Shown in pieces: positions 14,144 through 26,111 of a DNA stretch of 64,000 bases. The notes below the pieces were generated by a model that worked only from the letters and a program-made list of their open reading frames with translations, made no database searches and was not told where the DNA came from. Source of the stretch: Lentinus brumalis (taxonomy: Eukaryota > Basidiomycota > Agaricomycetes > Polyporales > Polyporaceae); contig MARA01000005.1 in NCBI GenBank assembly GCA_001792895.1, positions 2,108,001 to 2,172,000 on the forward strand, read 5' to 3'. Every line of letters begins with the position of its first letter. Within the stretch, counting starts at the first letter, position 1. A program made the translations under genes and the position numbers.

Positions 14144-14472
14144 GAGGCACACCGCTTTAACGAGCTACAAGCTCAGTCTATGGAGGTGAAAGTTTGGTGA
14201 AGTTCAAGAGAGAGCAACGCAATGGCAGTCTAAGTTGCAGAAATCCGACTTTTCCGGGATCGACTTTGTCATCGCATGCAATCTTATCTACCCGAAGGCT
14301 TAAGCTGAATCTAATCTAATCTTGAGAGAGTCGTAAGCCACCCGCGGGCAAGCCCGCGGGAAGTTGAGCCTTGCACAAACGGCTTTCTCCTCAATTCTAC
14401 TCTGCCCGGGGACAGCAGGTAGGCCGTGATACTTATATCTGCCTACCATGAGATTGACGTATCTGCTTGAGA
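14144..14472. promoter_or_regulatory. Shared NBP35/RPN14 divergent promoter
   Basis: The 329 bp between two divergent start codons must carry both promoters. It contains a perfect short inverted repeat, CCCGCGGGCAAGCCCGCGGG, near 14342-14361, which could form a hairpin or be a palindromic factor-binding site. No TATA box is evident. Confidence 0.45.
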
Positions 14473-15958
14473 ATGACCAGCTCAGTCATAGTACTCCCTA
14501 TCTGCACTCTTCAGCACGACTTTCAATCTGTGATCCAAGATGTACTTGATGGCGTAGTCCCGGACGACAAGTTCTGGGTGTCATGTTACAAGCTGGGGGA
14601 ACCTTCCGTACACGGGAAAGTCACGGCTACCTTGGACGACCGCGATCGCAACAAGGTGGTGTTCAAAGGACATGACGGAGTAGCATTGAAAGAATACGGC
14701 AAGGTGAGCCTACACGGTCAGTTTCATCCGCTGTCATTGAGCATGCAGACGAAGTTTGCACCCTTGCGATAGAAAGTTTACGCTGTGTCGTGCCCCTCGC
14801 TGGAGATTCCGGAGACTCGCGTAGCAAATCCAAGTGCATCCTTCCCTAACCCCGCAGATGGGCGCAAGGTGAGTCTATGTCTCGTACCTGAGATTGCTGC
14901 TGACATGAAGCGGGCAGTCAACCCAGATCACTTCATTCGACGTCTCTCCGGATGGTTCACAATTCGCTACCGGCTACCATGACGGCTTCGTGCATATCCG
15001 ACCTACAACCTCCCCGAGTGCCATACCATATGGGACAAGCAAGGCACACGTCAGCACAGTCACATCTCTCCGATTCTTTCCCTCTTCCCGAGTGGTTCTC
15101 ACTTCTGGCGCGGACTTTGCGCTTTCCATACTGTCCGCGGATCTTCCAGAGTCATCACCGTACACGACCGCGAAGATCACGGCTGCACGGACATTGCGGG
15201 GTCATACACGTGCCGTGACGTCCACAGGAATCATCTCCCGAGGGCGTAACGTCCTTTCTGGTGCCAAGGATGGGACAGTTCGGCTGTGGGACATCCCTAC
15301 TGGAGCGCAAATTCGCTCCTTTGCCGCCGGAACCAATCACTTTATTCCCGTCCTCGCCCTCAGTACAGGCGAACGCTGGAAGGAGGCAGATGAAGCGACT
15401 AATGATGCCCAACGTGCGGACGGGAGCAGCGATCCCCGCGAAGTAGACACATCTGACAAAGTCGTCTTCTGCGCGTTGCAAGACGGGTCGTTCGAGTTGT
15501 TCGATCTTCGTACCAAACTCGCCACATACCGCTCTCCTGCAGGTCCGCCAGGAATGCGTACAGCCCTGCAGACCATTGCCTACAACCCAGAGATCAGTCT
15601 TCTGGCCACGGGCTCTGCATCAGGCCTGGTCTCCCTTCACGATGTGCGGACCCTCGGGAATGGACCGGTGGCCAGCTTCCGGAGGAACGAGGCACCCGTC
15701 GAGGACATCGCATTCGTCAAGCTTGCCGACGCATCTTTCTCTGCGGCACCGTCCGAGACTGTGGACGGTTCGGACATTGGCCTCGCGATCGCTACGGAGG
15801 ACGGTCTTCCATACGTTGCCGAGGTGCACCCCTCCGGTGCCAAAGTTCGTGCCGAGCTTGTTGGCACGGACTGCGACGCCGTGCGGTTTGTGCGCGCGGT
15901 TGGCCATGATCTTTGGAGTGCTGCGGATGATGGGGTAGTCCGACGATACAGAGGTTAA
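14473..15958 (+). CDS. RPN14: Proteasome assembly chaperone Rpn14/PAAF1 (WD40 protein)
   Basis: Rpn14 (PAAF1 in animals) is a beta-propeller chaperone that binds Rpt subunits during assembly of the 19S proteasome base. The start at 14473 gives MTSSVIVLPICTLQHDF. Two introns (donor GTGAGC after KEYGK, GTGAGT after DGRK) join to TSFDVSPDGSQFATGYHDGF and then one long exon. WD-like repeats visible include VTSLRFFPSSRVVLTSGADF, TRAVTSTGIISRGRNVLSGA followed by KDGTVRLWDIPTGAQI, and NPEISLLATGSASGLVSLHD, with a final SAADDGVVRRYRG. These match PAAF1 spacing and repeat character. About 430 residues. A generic WD40 protein is the fallback, but the combination of blocks makes Rpn14 likely. Confidence 0.82.
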
Positions 15959-16642
15959 TGTGCAGGCATCTAGGCATGAAATCGGGCGTGCCTCTGTTAT
16001 TGTCAATGCTAATGGAAGATTCCTAACGATATTTGACCTAGGGCACCATAGAACATGACTGGAGCCTCCGAAGTTTTCGCTTGCATCTTCGTGAGCCTTG
16101 TGAGGGTTTCGACTGCATCTTCGTGAGCCTTGCAAGGCGTCGCATGGCCCCAGCGCGCGGGCGGCAGTTCTCCTTCCTCCATGCTCCTTCTGCATTTTGT
16201 GCGGCTGCGCGGAATTCTTGCTGCAAACTGATGCTCTGTATACGGACGCCTTACTTCTGCAGAGTGAGCGCTTGCCTCGGCGGAACCACGAAGGGGCTTC
16301 GCTGTTGGTGCCGCGCCCGTATGTTCGCCTCCTCGAGCTCCTGACTTCTTCTCTTATATCCGACCGTCGATTCGCCCATCGCCGTTCAATCTGTGGGCTG
16401 AAAGGCTTGAATTCGTGCCACAAGTCGTCTCGTTGTACCCGAGTTCTGGGAGATCAACAATATAGCATCCATATCCATGGGACGTGTACAGGTATTGCGT
16501 GTTTCCATACATATGCTGTCTCTGCGTGCGACAATCTCCTACGATCTACAGTTGGTACCGAATGTCCAGGAATGATTACAGAGTCCCGACGTGCCAACAA
16601 ACGTGAATCAGAAACAGAAGTGATACAATGATATCAGTCAGT
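15959..16642. other. Convergent 3' region with a 32-bp direct repeat
   Basis: This stretch lies between the ends of RPN14 (+) and the glycogen debranching gene (-). It holds two exact copies of a 19-nt sequence, TGCATCTTCGTGAGCCTTG, at 16082-16100 and 16114-16132. No gene is supported. Open frames of more than 100 codons here lack domains and are compositional. Confidence 0.5.
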
Positions 16643-19600
16643 CTACGCCGCACGACTGCTCAACTTGTGCACGTCCTCCAAAAAGTCGAGCATGCAGCTG
16701 GCGCTCCACGCCTGGGTGTTGCAAGAGTCACGGCAATGCTCTCCATCCTTATTGGTGAGCTCAGGTAGCCCAGCCCAAGGGTCCTTCTGGATATGCTCGC
16801 GCGGCTTGAGGAGGATCCGGTGGAGGTGATGCAAAGTCTCCGTGCGGTCCTGGGTGGGTGTGAGTATCACGACTCGACAACGACCGGTGCGAAGAAAGCG
16901 CACCTTCTTGCCTGCCCCGGCCTTCGTGTCGAAGTAAAGGTACGCGCGCAAGAAGTAGCCCAAGGGCCAACCCCACTCGGGACCCTGTTAGTACGAGGAT
17001 CATCAGTGTCAATACGAGGACTTGCCACACTCTCTGAAGGCTGTACGAACCTGATGGTAGTTCCATCCCTTGGCAACGCTCATGTCGGTACCGTCGTTGG
17101 CGTTGTCGTAATGCGGACGGTATTGCAAGTCAGCAGGATCGAGCGTCTTCATACCGAGCGGACCGCGCAGGACTTTGTCGGCAAGCTTGAGAGCGCCAAG
17201 GGCATGTTGCTCGTCGAAGAGCTCCGGCGCAACCGTCATAGCAATTGGGAAGTTGGGCCGGAACTGGTAGTCTGCCCACTCCCTGTCCTGCGGAGTGCCG
17301 TATACGTCCTTGTAGATACCCCTCCGGTTGACTAAATTGGGCTTCACGTGGTACTGCGAGTCTTCGCTAGCATCTGTATGGATATTAGAGACGTCCAGGA
17401 ATCCGCCGAAGAACGTGTTCACCTGCTGGAACGTAGTAGCACTTCTCGAACGACGCCTGAATGAGATCGTTCCACTCCTTGTAGGTGACCGTCCGCTTCG
17501 CGCCGTCGACTATGGAGGAGTATAAGGATTACGGACGTGTGGAGATGTCACTCGAAGATTGACTCACTTTCTGTCTCGACACCCTTGAAGGGGAACTTGC
17601 CAGCCCTCGACAGTTGGTCCACCCAACGAAGGGTGCTCTTCAGAAGGCCGGTGATCTCCACGGGAGCGCCGTCACGAGGGGTACCAGGGAGACCCTTGTT
17701 GCCTGCACGTTCGGATTCGCCCATCTTGTCCATCCATGTGCCGCAGTTGAAACGGTTGCCACCGAAGATGAGTCCTGTCTTCCAGTCGACCTTGATGTCG
17801 ATGTTGAAGCCTTCATCCTTCATTTGCATATCAAGGTTAGGCCCCGCGTTGTACTCGCGGAAGGAGATACCGTCAGCGTGGCGCTGAAGAATCTCCTGGA
17901 TGATCTCGGCGATGGTACTCGAGTACGCGTACGCACGAGGGTCGTTCCACGGAACCCAGGTGTCGTCCTTGGGGAAGCGGCGCTTGACGGAATCCGAGAG
18001 GATGGACAGCCCATCAGGCGCCGTCGTCGCGTAATCTTGGATGTTTTGTAACATCCACCAGGGCGAGTCACGCGAGTTGTACCTGTTAACGCACAGTCAG
18101 AAGGTAGATCGCGGACAGGCATGATCAAAGACCGTACCTAGGGTTACGCAGAGAGTCAAGGAGATTGGGGATTAGGCCATGCTTGAGAGTGGAGGCGAAC
18201 GCAAGGATATGTGCCTTGGCACCGTCGAAGTTGCCAGTAGTGAGGAAGAGACCGCGAAGTGAGATGAAGACGTCGCGACCCCAGCAGCGCGCCCACCCGG
18301 TAGCGAAGTGAGGTAGACCTGCAGCCAACGAAGGAGTCGCCTTCCCCGGGTCCAGCGACGCAGACGAGACCTGTCCGTACATTTGCACGGAGCACAGGGC
18401 GAGGTTGTGCGTGAAGTCGTGACCACTCGAGACGAAGTTGGAGCATTGCTCGATTGCGGCACGCCGGGCAGCCTTGTACGCCTCCGAGACGATGATGGCG
18501 AAGTATTTGGGGCGCAAGAACGGAGGAACCGTTTGCTGAACACGCTCAAGGCGGTCTTTCAACCACTTGGCAGGCTGAGCAAGCTTCGGGAACACATCGA
18601 CTTGTCTGCGATTGACAAGTGAGTGAGTGCATACAACATGTTCCAAGGGAAAGACTCACTTGAACAAGCGGTTGTGGATGTAGTCGAAGGCCCACGTGCC
18701 CTCGCGCAGGTGGCCGCAGACAGGATGACCGAGATCGTTGTAGCGCATGATATGCCGCAGAGGATGCATCCAGCCCTCCAGACCGCAGTAAACCAGGTTG
18801 CCGTGACCAGGAACAATATATGCTCCGATTTCACCGCTGGTGGCATCCCTCTCCTCTCCCTCGGCACGGTGAAGAATCACATTGAGATCGACAAGATCGA
18901 GGTCCCCGAAGGCAGCATCCGCGCCTTCAGAACAGAAGGCATCGAGTCCGCTGTCGATTCCTTGAAGCTGCGTCTGGAAGACCATGAAGCTTCCTGGCGG
19001 GAAGTACTCGGGAACGACGATCTCCGCATAGGGCCCTTCGGCGTCGAGACCTTGAGGCACCACAACTTCAGGCAGATCAACCAGCTTCCCAGGAAGACCA
19101 GTTAGCGTCTTAGGATCGTCGGCAACTTCGTACGAGGAGAATTCGATCTGAGCACCATAGATGAACTTGGCCTTCGTGCTCCGGAGCTTGATGGGCGAGA
19201 CTAAGGAGGAATGAGCGACGGCGTCTCAAGCAACGCTGTCTTGTTGTACTCACTGTAACCGCGGTCATTTGAACCCTTTTGGAAGGCGGTATGCGCAACG
19301 AGGATATAGCCTTTCTGTGTGTGAGGCTGAACCCGATGGAGGACGATATACTGTGGAGAGATAGTGAGCGTCAAGTCATCAGCCAATAAATTGATCATAC
19401 TGACGTCGTTCTCTTGGTGGACATGACCCTCTTCGTATCCCTCCAACGCCATCTCCGTATGCAATGAGTTCAGCAGCCTCTTGGCCCTGGCAATACCGCT
19501 ACGTTCTCCCTGGCCGGTGAGCTCGTATTGGCGTTTCTCGGCCACGAGGTTTAACAGCTTCGGGTAGAGATCATCAAAGCCCTTGACGGAACCGATGGCG

Positions 19601-22198
19601 GAGAAGGAGAATGTGACGAGAGCGCCGGTGGAAAGAGCATCCTCTGCAGAACGCTTGTGAAGATACGATTCGTTGTCGTGGGTGAGATCGTAGAAGAGCG
19701 CATGTGGCACCGAGCCATTGTGCGGAATGACGACGCATTCACGAGTGGGACCCTTCCCTGTGGGCGGAGGAAGCTCGCCCTTGCTGGTCATGCACGCGCC
19801 ATCCATAGAGCCTGGACGCAATGTGCGTGAGCTGATACCTCAACCCCGAATCTTCGTGACACGCACCAATGGGCTTCCCTAGACCGTGTCGGTAGAGGAG
19901 ACGCGAGAACTCCTTAGGATCCCAGGCGTTGCCCGCTTCGCGGATGAGGCTGTTGATGCCAAGTCGGCTCACGAAGATCGTATCCATCTCCTCGCTCCCC
20001 GTGAACAACTCCGCACACACATAGAGATTGGGATTGACTGCACGCGCCGCGTCGAGGAGTGCCACGCCGACATGCAGTGGGGTCGAATGACAGTTGTCGA
20101 TACGGAAACCCTCGAAGCTAGCCGCCAGTGAGGAGACATACTTCGTCATGTACTCCCACAACCATGGGTTTGAAGACGGCCCGTCCCCGTAGCGGAGCTT
20201 CACGCAGTCGCCCCACACGATCACCTCCCGACGGAGGTAGGCTTTCGAAGGCCAGAGCGCGAAGTTCGACAGCGGGTCCGCGTTCCAGATCCATCCGTTG
20301 TTGGCCAGTGAGTACGTTGCCGGGTCCTCCTTCTTCAGTCGCGTGAAGTATGGCTCGACAAGGGGTAACCTGTACAGATGATGTACAGATGGTCAGTGTC
20401 GTCACCCGGTCCATTAGCAGAGAGGTTCACTTACTTTGGTGTGATTGGTCCAAGCTTAGGACCATGTTCATCAAGGCGCGTGTACTTGAGCCGGTTGCGG
20501 ATGCTATCTAAAGCCGCTCGAGTGTCCTCGTTCCACTCCTCGTAGAGGGGGACGTTCAGCACGTCGACGACCCGGACCCACGCATCTGCCAGCGCATCAC
20601 TTCCTTCTCCGAGGTCGACGAACGCAGCTTTGACAAAACCAGCAGCGACCGGGCCAGAGACGTGCGTGCCGAAACGCTTCTCGAGCTTGCGGTAGCCGTG
20701 GAGGTACCCCGAATCGCGAATAGCTGCGGCAAGCTCTACCACTGTCTTGCGTGCGATGTGAGCACCGGACCATGGAACGATGTCACCCTTCTCAAGTGCT
20801 GCCTTGACTGCAGCGCGCTCGCCCTTCACGTCCAGCACGTAGTATTGCCACATGTCACGCTCCTTCAGAAAAGTGTCGAAGCCTTCCACCAGTCGAGCTA
20901 TGTCTTGCTCTGTAGTGACGATGGTAGGGAGTCCGAGCGGTTCGAGCGCGGCGGAAAATTCGAGCATAGCGGTGTCCAGCTCCAACGCCGGGGTTAGGTG
21001 CGGAGTATTGGCCGGACTGAAGCCTAAACACGCGATTTCACGGAACGTTCGAAGCATCCGCAATATGTAATGACTCACCTGCCTCTGGATGATCCAGAAG
21101 CCATGGGCTGTCGTTAGCCGTGTGATTGAGGACGACATCCGTCAAGCTGAGCAGCCCGTATTCCTCCCTCGCGAGCCTCAGCACCTCTTCAAGCTTGGAG
21201 ACGCCACCATCGGAGCCGATATTCTTGTCTGAGAACATAGATGGCTCGTATACGAGTTGATTGCGAATGGAGTAGGGGCTGTCACTCTCTCCGCGCTCCT
21301 GCAGAGGAGTCCAGTGAATCATGTTGTAACCCCGCGTGCTTGTCTCGGCGAAGTAGTCTCGCCAAGCAGAAGTAGGCCCCATCCACTTCGAGACAAGCGT
21401 CAGGATGGACAGTCCGTCGAGAGGGAGGTTGACATAGTCGGGCGTCACGGAAGGACCGTCGGGAGAAACTGTGCCGGAGGGGGTGAGGATGGGGGTCCGC
21501 GCCTTGGTACGCAGAATGGGGTCGACGTTGAAGTAACCTTCGCGGCCCTTGACCCTCGATCCGGGCGTTTCGCCGTCGTACTCGACCCAGTACACGAACG
21601 CGCCGGCATGCGAGATGGGTAGGTCGATCTGGATTGGGGCAGAGAAGTCGGTGGGTAGCCTGATGATCATTTAGCCAGCATTTCATGACATCGGCAGTGG
21701 AGACGTACTTTCGCTCAGCAAAGCGATCCCGTTGGAATCGACCTCCGTCCAGAGGAAAGTTGGTTTTGAATACACCGTTCCGAGATGCTGGAGTACCAGC
21801 GTCTAGAGAGACGCGAACAACATACGGAGTGTACGCCGGAGGAAGGCGCATATACTAAGCGAAAGCATCAGTATGCGAATGCAAGGGGACTGAAGACACG
21901 CCAAACACGCCACAGAGCTCGTTCTGCGAAGTGCGTGTATGCGCGGAGAAAGGGACGGAGAGGATGTATACTCAACGGATCTCTCTTTGTTTGGCCCACC
22001 ATCAGGATCCAACCGCAACTCGTACACGCGAATCGGCTGCTTGATGGACACCGATTCGAAGAACTCGATGCCCTCATCGGCGGGAGTCTTGGGAGTCTTC
22101 GGTGTCTGTGGCGAGGACCCGTTGAGGTCGGCAGGGTTTGTCTTTGGGATCGTGACAGACGCGAGGGCTGCCTTCGCTTTCTTCGCGGCCTTGGGCAT
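16643..22198 (-). CDS. GDB1: Glycogen debranching enzyme (4-alpha-glucanotransferase / amylo-1,6-glucosidase)
   Basis: This cytosolic bifunctional enzyme moves maltotriose from glycogen branch stubs and then hydrolyses the remaining alpha-1,6 glucose. The N-terminal half is a GH13-like glucanotransferase: NMIHWTPLQERGESDSPYSI, LTDVVLNHTANDSPWL, the nucleophile Asp in FEGFRIDNCHSTPLH and the acid/base Glu in YVCAELFTGSEEMD. The C-terminal half is the GH133 glucosidase: LPHFATGWARCWGRDVFISL, GLIPNLLDSLRNPRYG, DWKTGLIFGGNRFNCGTWMD and a closing YFLRAYLYFDTKAG. The start at 22198 follows a TATA box, and a basic, Pro/Thr-rich leader (MPKAAKKAKAALASV) precedes the domain. Ten or so short introns interrupt the gene. 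Length, about 1,570 residues, is normal for eukaryotic debranching enzymes. Confidence 0.95.
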
Positions 22199-22264
22199 GA
22201 TGGGCTCACGAGACAGCGAGGATGGGGGGAGGAAGAGAGGACGCGTCGATGGGGAAGGACGCGC

Positions 22265-22270
22265 TTTATA
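22265..22270 (-). promoter_or_regulatory. TATA box of GDB1
   Basis: TATAAA on the minus strand, 67-72 bp upstream of the start codon at 22198, inside the 297-bp divergent gap with SGF73. Confidence 0.5.
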
Positions 22271-22495
22271 GATGTTCTGGACGCGGGCACACTTCTTCAC
22301 TGAGCCAGGTCGGGGAGGAGACGATCCAATCAGCGCACCCGGCATCTCTCCATGACGTCACGCATCATCGCTGCTCTTTTGGGCAGGGGGCGCGACTGGG
22401 AGACACGTGGGCGCGGCGAGCGTCTGCTTGTTGCGCTGGGCGCCTGTGGGAGGCAGTGGGTCGTCCGCGGTCCGCCACGCCAGCCACCGCCCACG

Positions 22496-23650
22496 ATGAC
22501 TCTCAAGCTGAAGCCGAGCGTTTCCCCGCCTGCCACGCCGTTTTCATGGGACCTCGCGCCCCCGTCTCCGCCCGTACACGATCTCGAGAGGCCGCCCTCA
22601 CCACCGACATCATGGCTGTCGGCGCGAGACATGAAGATGTTCGGCGCGGAGCCGCTCGTACAGGAGGCCGGCATCGTGAAGTGCAGGGACTGTCAGAAAG
22701 CGGTTCTTCGTAGTGCCATTCTTGATCATGCTGGTATGTCGCTACAGTACTAATAGTAAGCAAGTCGCTCATGTGTGCCAGACAACTGCATCAAGATCCG
22801 GAACGGAGGGAAGAAGGGCGCGAAGGGGAAGGCTGTCGAGGTCGAGGGTATGTCGGTCCGTATGTCTCAGGTACCTGACCCTTACGTGGCGTACGCTGAA
22901 GCAGACAAGAAGGGAAAGAAACGCAAGGCAGAAGATGAGGTCCCCAATCCCGAGGAACCTGGGGCGCCCAAGACCAAGAAGCAGGCGCGGACCCGCGTGA
23001 AGGGACCCGTCGACTACGACAAGCAGTGCGGAGTCATCAACGACAAAGGCCTGCCATGTTCGCGTTCGCTCACTTGCAAGTCGCACTCCATGGGTGCGAA
23101 GCGTGCTGTTCAGGGCCGCTCGAAGTCATACGACGAACTGCTGCTGGAGTGGAATCGTGCCAACAACCCGAATTGGGTCGAGCCGGTCAAGAAGGAGAGC
23201 AAGGCGGAGAGGAAGGAGCGGAAGGAGCGCGAGAAGGCCGAGAAGAAGCGGCTCGCGATGGAGGCCGCCGCTGCCGCCGGGGTCGACGTCAACAAGAAGG
23301 TCGCACCTGCACTTCCAGGGGCCACCTCGAAGAAGGGCAAGAAGGCCTCGGCGGCGGCGGCAGCAGCAGCAGCAGCAGCAATCACAGCCGCGGCGTTCGT
23401 AGGCCCGACAGAGGATGCGTACGAGAACCCCGATGAGCTGGACTCCGAGGCGGAGGTCGATGCCATGGTACGCGCTGTGCGGGTATCGAAGAGTCGGGGA
23501 ATCATTGGCACGCCGTTAGCGGTGCCGTCCGATACGAGTTCGTGGTTTGTCGTTCGACGTGAACGATTACGGACTTGCAACCAACTTCTCGCCAATGCGC
23601 TCATGCCTACGCGGAATGCGGCTGTGCCTGTGGTTAGCAGGCTGACTTGA
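22496..23650 (+). CDS. SGF73: SAGA deubiquitinase-module anchor Sgf73 (ataxin-7 family, SCA7 domain)
   Basis: Sgf73, the fungal ataxin-7 homologue, links the Ubp8 deubiquitinase module to SAGA. From the ATG at 22496 the N-terminal part ends in a zinc-finger-like block, VKCRDCQKAVLRSAILDHA. One intron (22732-22780 approx.) leads to the SCA7 domain: YDKQCGVINDKGLPCSRSLT followed by CKSHSMGAKRAV, whose Cys/Cys/Cys/His pattern binds zinc, then QGRSKSYDELLLEWNRA. Basic KKESKAERKERKEREKAEKK and an alanine run follow. An upstream in-frame codon region to 22352 remains open but does not look conserved, so I prefer 22496. About 370 residues. Identification is strong because of the SCA7 signature. Confidence 0.92.
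23350..23395 (+). repeat. GCN triplet tract encoding polyalanine in SGF73
   Basis: GCGGCGGCGGCAGCAGCAGC and following triplets encode about ten consecutive alanines. It is a slippage-prone coding microsatellite. Ataxin-7 has a glutamine tract, in a different position. Confidence 0.8.
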
Positions 23651-23969
23651 TATCAGGAGGGACTCGGTACGTCACTACGTCGTTCATCATCTGCTTCACC
23701 ATCTCTGATCGTGGCGTTCCCATCTTCCAGGAGTTTTGACATATCTGTACATATACCTGTATAACATATACCCTTTCCCATCATGATGCTGAACTACCAC
23801 CCGCTACTGAGTGAGAGCCCCATTTATCGTCAGAAGGAGCTCTCTGCACGATGCGCCCAACAACGGTCTTCAGGTCGGATGCACTGTTCCTACCTATGAC
23901 TACATGCTGCTTGCTACCTGGTTACATCGAAATAGCACACTTCTAGCGGCTAAATTGGGGCAATGTACA
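23651..23969. other. Convergent gap between SGF73 and 2OG oxygenase copy 1
   Basis: 319 bp holding the two 3' UTRs. TACATATACCTGTATAACAT near 23748 is AT-rich and could serve poly(A) site selection. No gene is seen. Confidence 0.4.
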
Positions 23970-25759
23970 TTACTCCGAACGAACCTTCGGCAGCGCGAGG
24001 AGCGCATACGAGAGATACACGCTATCCTCTCTCCACGCTTGGGCCTCGTTTCCGGCGTAATTGCATGTTTCCTCTTGTCCCTCGATGCAAGGATAGAGGG
24101 TTCTGCGTAGCTCAAGGGAGAAGAACGGCACATTCTGTACACCTTCCAACCACGGACACCCGCACTCCGTATGACTGGGCGAACCAGACCGTTCGTCGTC
24201 GAACCACTTATCGAGATGACCCCGAGTGAGAGGCACAACGTGCGTATCGCACTCCATCTCGTAGTCCTCCTGATTGTCGTCTTCGTTGTATGAACCGTAG
24301 CTCGCATACGTTGCAAGCACGACCGGAAGATGCCTGACGTCGGCGTCGGGCAACGCGAGCGCGGCCTTTAGTAGCAGGGCATCGAACCCGCTGAGCTCCG
24401 TAGTGCCCATGCAGTACTTGCGCTCGAGCATGATGCCGAAAGGTGCCTGCATCTGTTTCATCAACTTCGTGGTCTCCTGGCGCACTCGAGTAGTCGTCTC
24501 CGTCTCCGAGCCAGTTCCGGACGTGCGGAATATCTTGAACGCAATGACCGCCCTGTGGCCAGAGTAGACCTCGTCGACGCGATGCGGGACGTCCGGATAG
24601 AAGGCGCACCAACGGCCTTCATGCGCAGGCATATACTCGCCATCGACCACCAGGCCGCCGCCGCGCGAGGTATCACCTAGGCCAAGCAAGAACGTCCCGA
24701 TCAGGTCCTTCTGGGGCGTGTCTCGGTGCGCGCCGAAGTGGCCTTCGGGACCATAGAGGTGGATCTTGTACGGCTCGACGCGAATGCCACGGTTGGGGTA
24801 GAAGTGCTGGTCCCAGAGTCCCGCAATGCGCTCCAGGAGCGCAGGCTCCACGCTAAACTGCGTCGCTGGGATCTCGCGAGCCTTGCGAACAGTCTCGTCG
24901 ACCTTCGTCACTTGCTCCCGCACGTCACCGTATCCCGACACGTCAGCGTTGTCGTACCACCGCTTGAGGCGATCCTCGAGGGTCTTCTTGTCTTTCGCAG
25001 ATGAGTTTGGACTTTTGTGGCGAGCGAGATTGGTGGCAGGGCTGATGAACTCGTCGAATCGGCATGTCGCCCTGGTAATCCGCAGCCTGAACGGCTTGTC
25101 GAGGTATCCGGAGGCCTTGCTGCGTGCGTGCTGGGTGTAGAGGTCGGAGAGATTGGCGATGATTGCCTGCGCATAGGGACGCATCAGTCAGCCTGACCGT
25201 TCATTAGACGGGATGCCACGTACCGCGTTGTGCTGCTCTCGCGCTGCCTCTTCCTCGGTCAGTGTCAGGTTTGTTTCGATATCGCCCTTGCTTAGGCCCT
25301 CTGGTCCGAGGTCAAGCATATTTTCTGCCTGGCGGTCCATTTGCGTAGGACAATAGCCTATGGAGGGAATCACCCTAGCGTTCTGAATCGCTTTGACCAG
25401 CTTCAGAGCTACAGGGGGATACTCTTGTGATACCGGGAATGTGAGGTCCTCGGAGTCGGAGTGGGCATCTGTCACCTAAGTACAGATAACAAATGTCAGC
25501 CAGGGCAGTCTGCTGTAAACACAACCGAGAGTCGCACATCTTGAGTCGTCGCCGAGGTGCTCTCTTCACCCTCCGCAGAAGTCTCGGAGGTCGGTTCCGA
25601 AATCAGTCCATGCTGCCGCTTGGTTGGGCGAGCTTCGGGATCCGCGGAGGATGATGAGGGCAATTGCGAGGGCGATTGACTCGGGACCTCGGAAAGCGTG
25701 CGCTTCCGTTCTTTTTGCGCATGCGAGGCATTTCCTTTGAACACTTTTGTCTTGGGCAT
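23970..25759 (-). CDS. Fungal 2OG-Fe(II) oxygenase family protein, copy 1 (active-site residues present)
   Basis: This is predicted to be a 2-oxoglutarate- and Fe(II)-dependent oxygenase of the prolyl-4-hydroxylase-like superfamily; the substrate is unknown. Three exons give 556 residues: a Ser/Thr/Glu-rich, basic leader (74), a helical segment (84) and a 398-residue exon with the oxygenase domain. The iron triad is visible as HxD in HFGAHRDTPQKDLIGTF and a distal His in PDVPHRVDEV. The presumed 2OG-binding Arg is in YSGHRAVIAFKIFR. Before it lie RVEPYKIHLYGPEG and after it a fungal-specific tail ending SVYLSYALLALPK. Introns are at GAT|GTG (donor GTGCGA) and after EQHNA (donor GTACGT). A close paralogue lies 4 kb away on the same strand beyond the RBR gene. 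The family is common in agaricomycetes; its role is not known to me. Confidence 0.8.
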
Positions 25760-26111
25760 TGGTGACGATGGGCACCGTGAGCGGAGGTTTGTGCGATTCA
25801 GAAAGGATTCAACTTGGATGTAACGCTACTGGGCAGTGGGTTTCAGTGATTGTTGGAACGATATAAGTTTCTGAATGTACTCACCTCCTACTCGGTGGTG
25901 GTTAGCCGATAAGGTGCTTCCAAGCGATGGCGCTCGCTTTCGCATGTACAGATACGCGCTCGCGGGGGGCCACACATGTAGAATAAACCTATGGACACTC
26001 GGTCAATTGGCCAAGGACCTCCACCTTCAGCTTCAGGGCGATGAACTGCTCAGAGTCGTAGTTCAATATAAGACCATACAGTCCGGGTACCAAAGTCCTG
26101 CTATGCACATG
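25760..26111. other. Promoter of 2OG copy 1 and 3' flank of the RBR gene
   Basis: 352 bp with no coding signal. Confidence 0.4.

Noticed and set aside
15620..16423. A 267-codon minus-strand frame over the end of RPN14
   Set aside because: It is antisense to conserved WD40 coding sequence and has no recognisable domain or splice signals.
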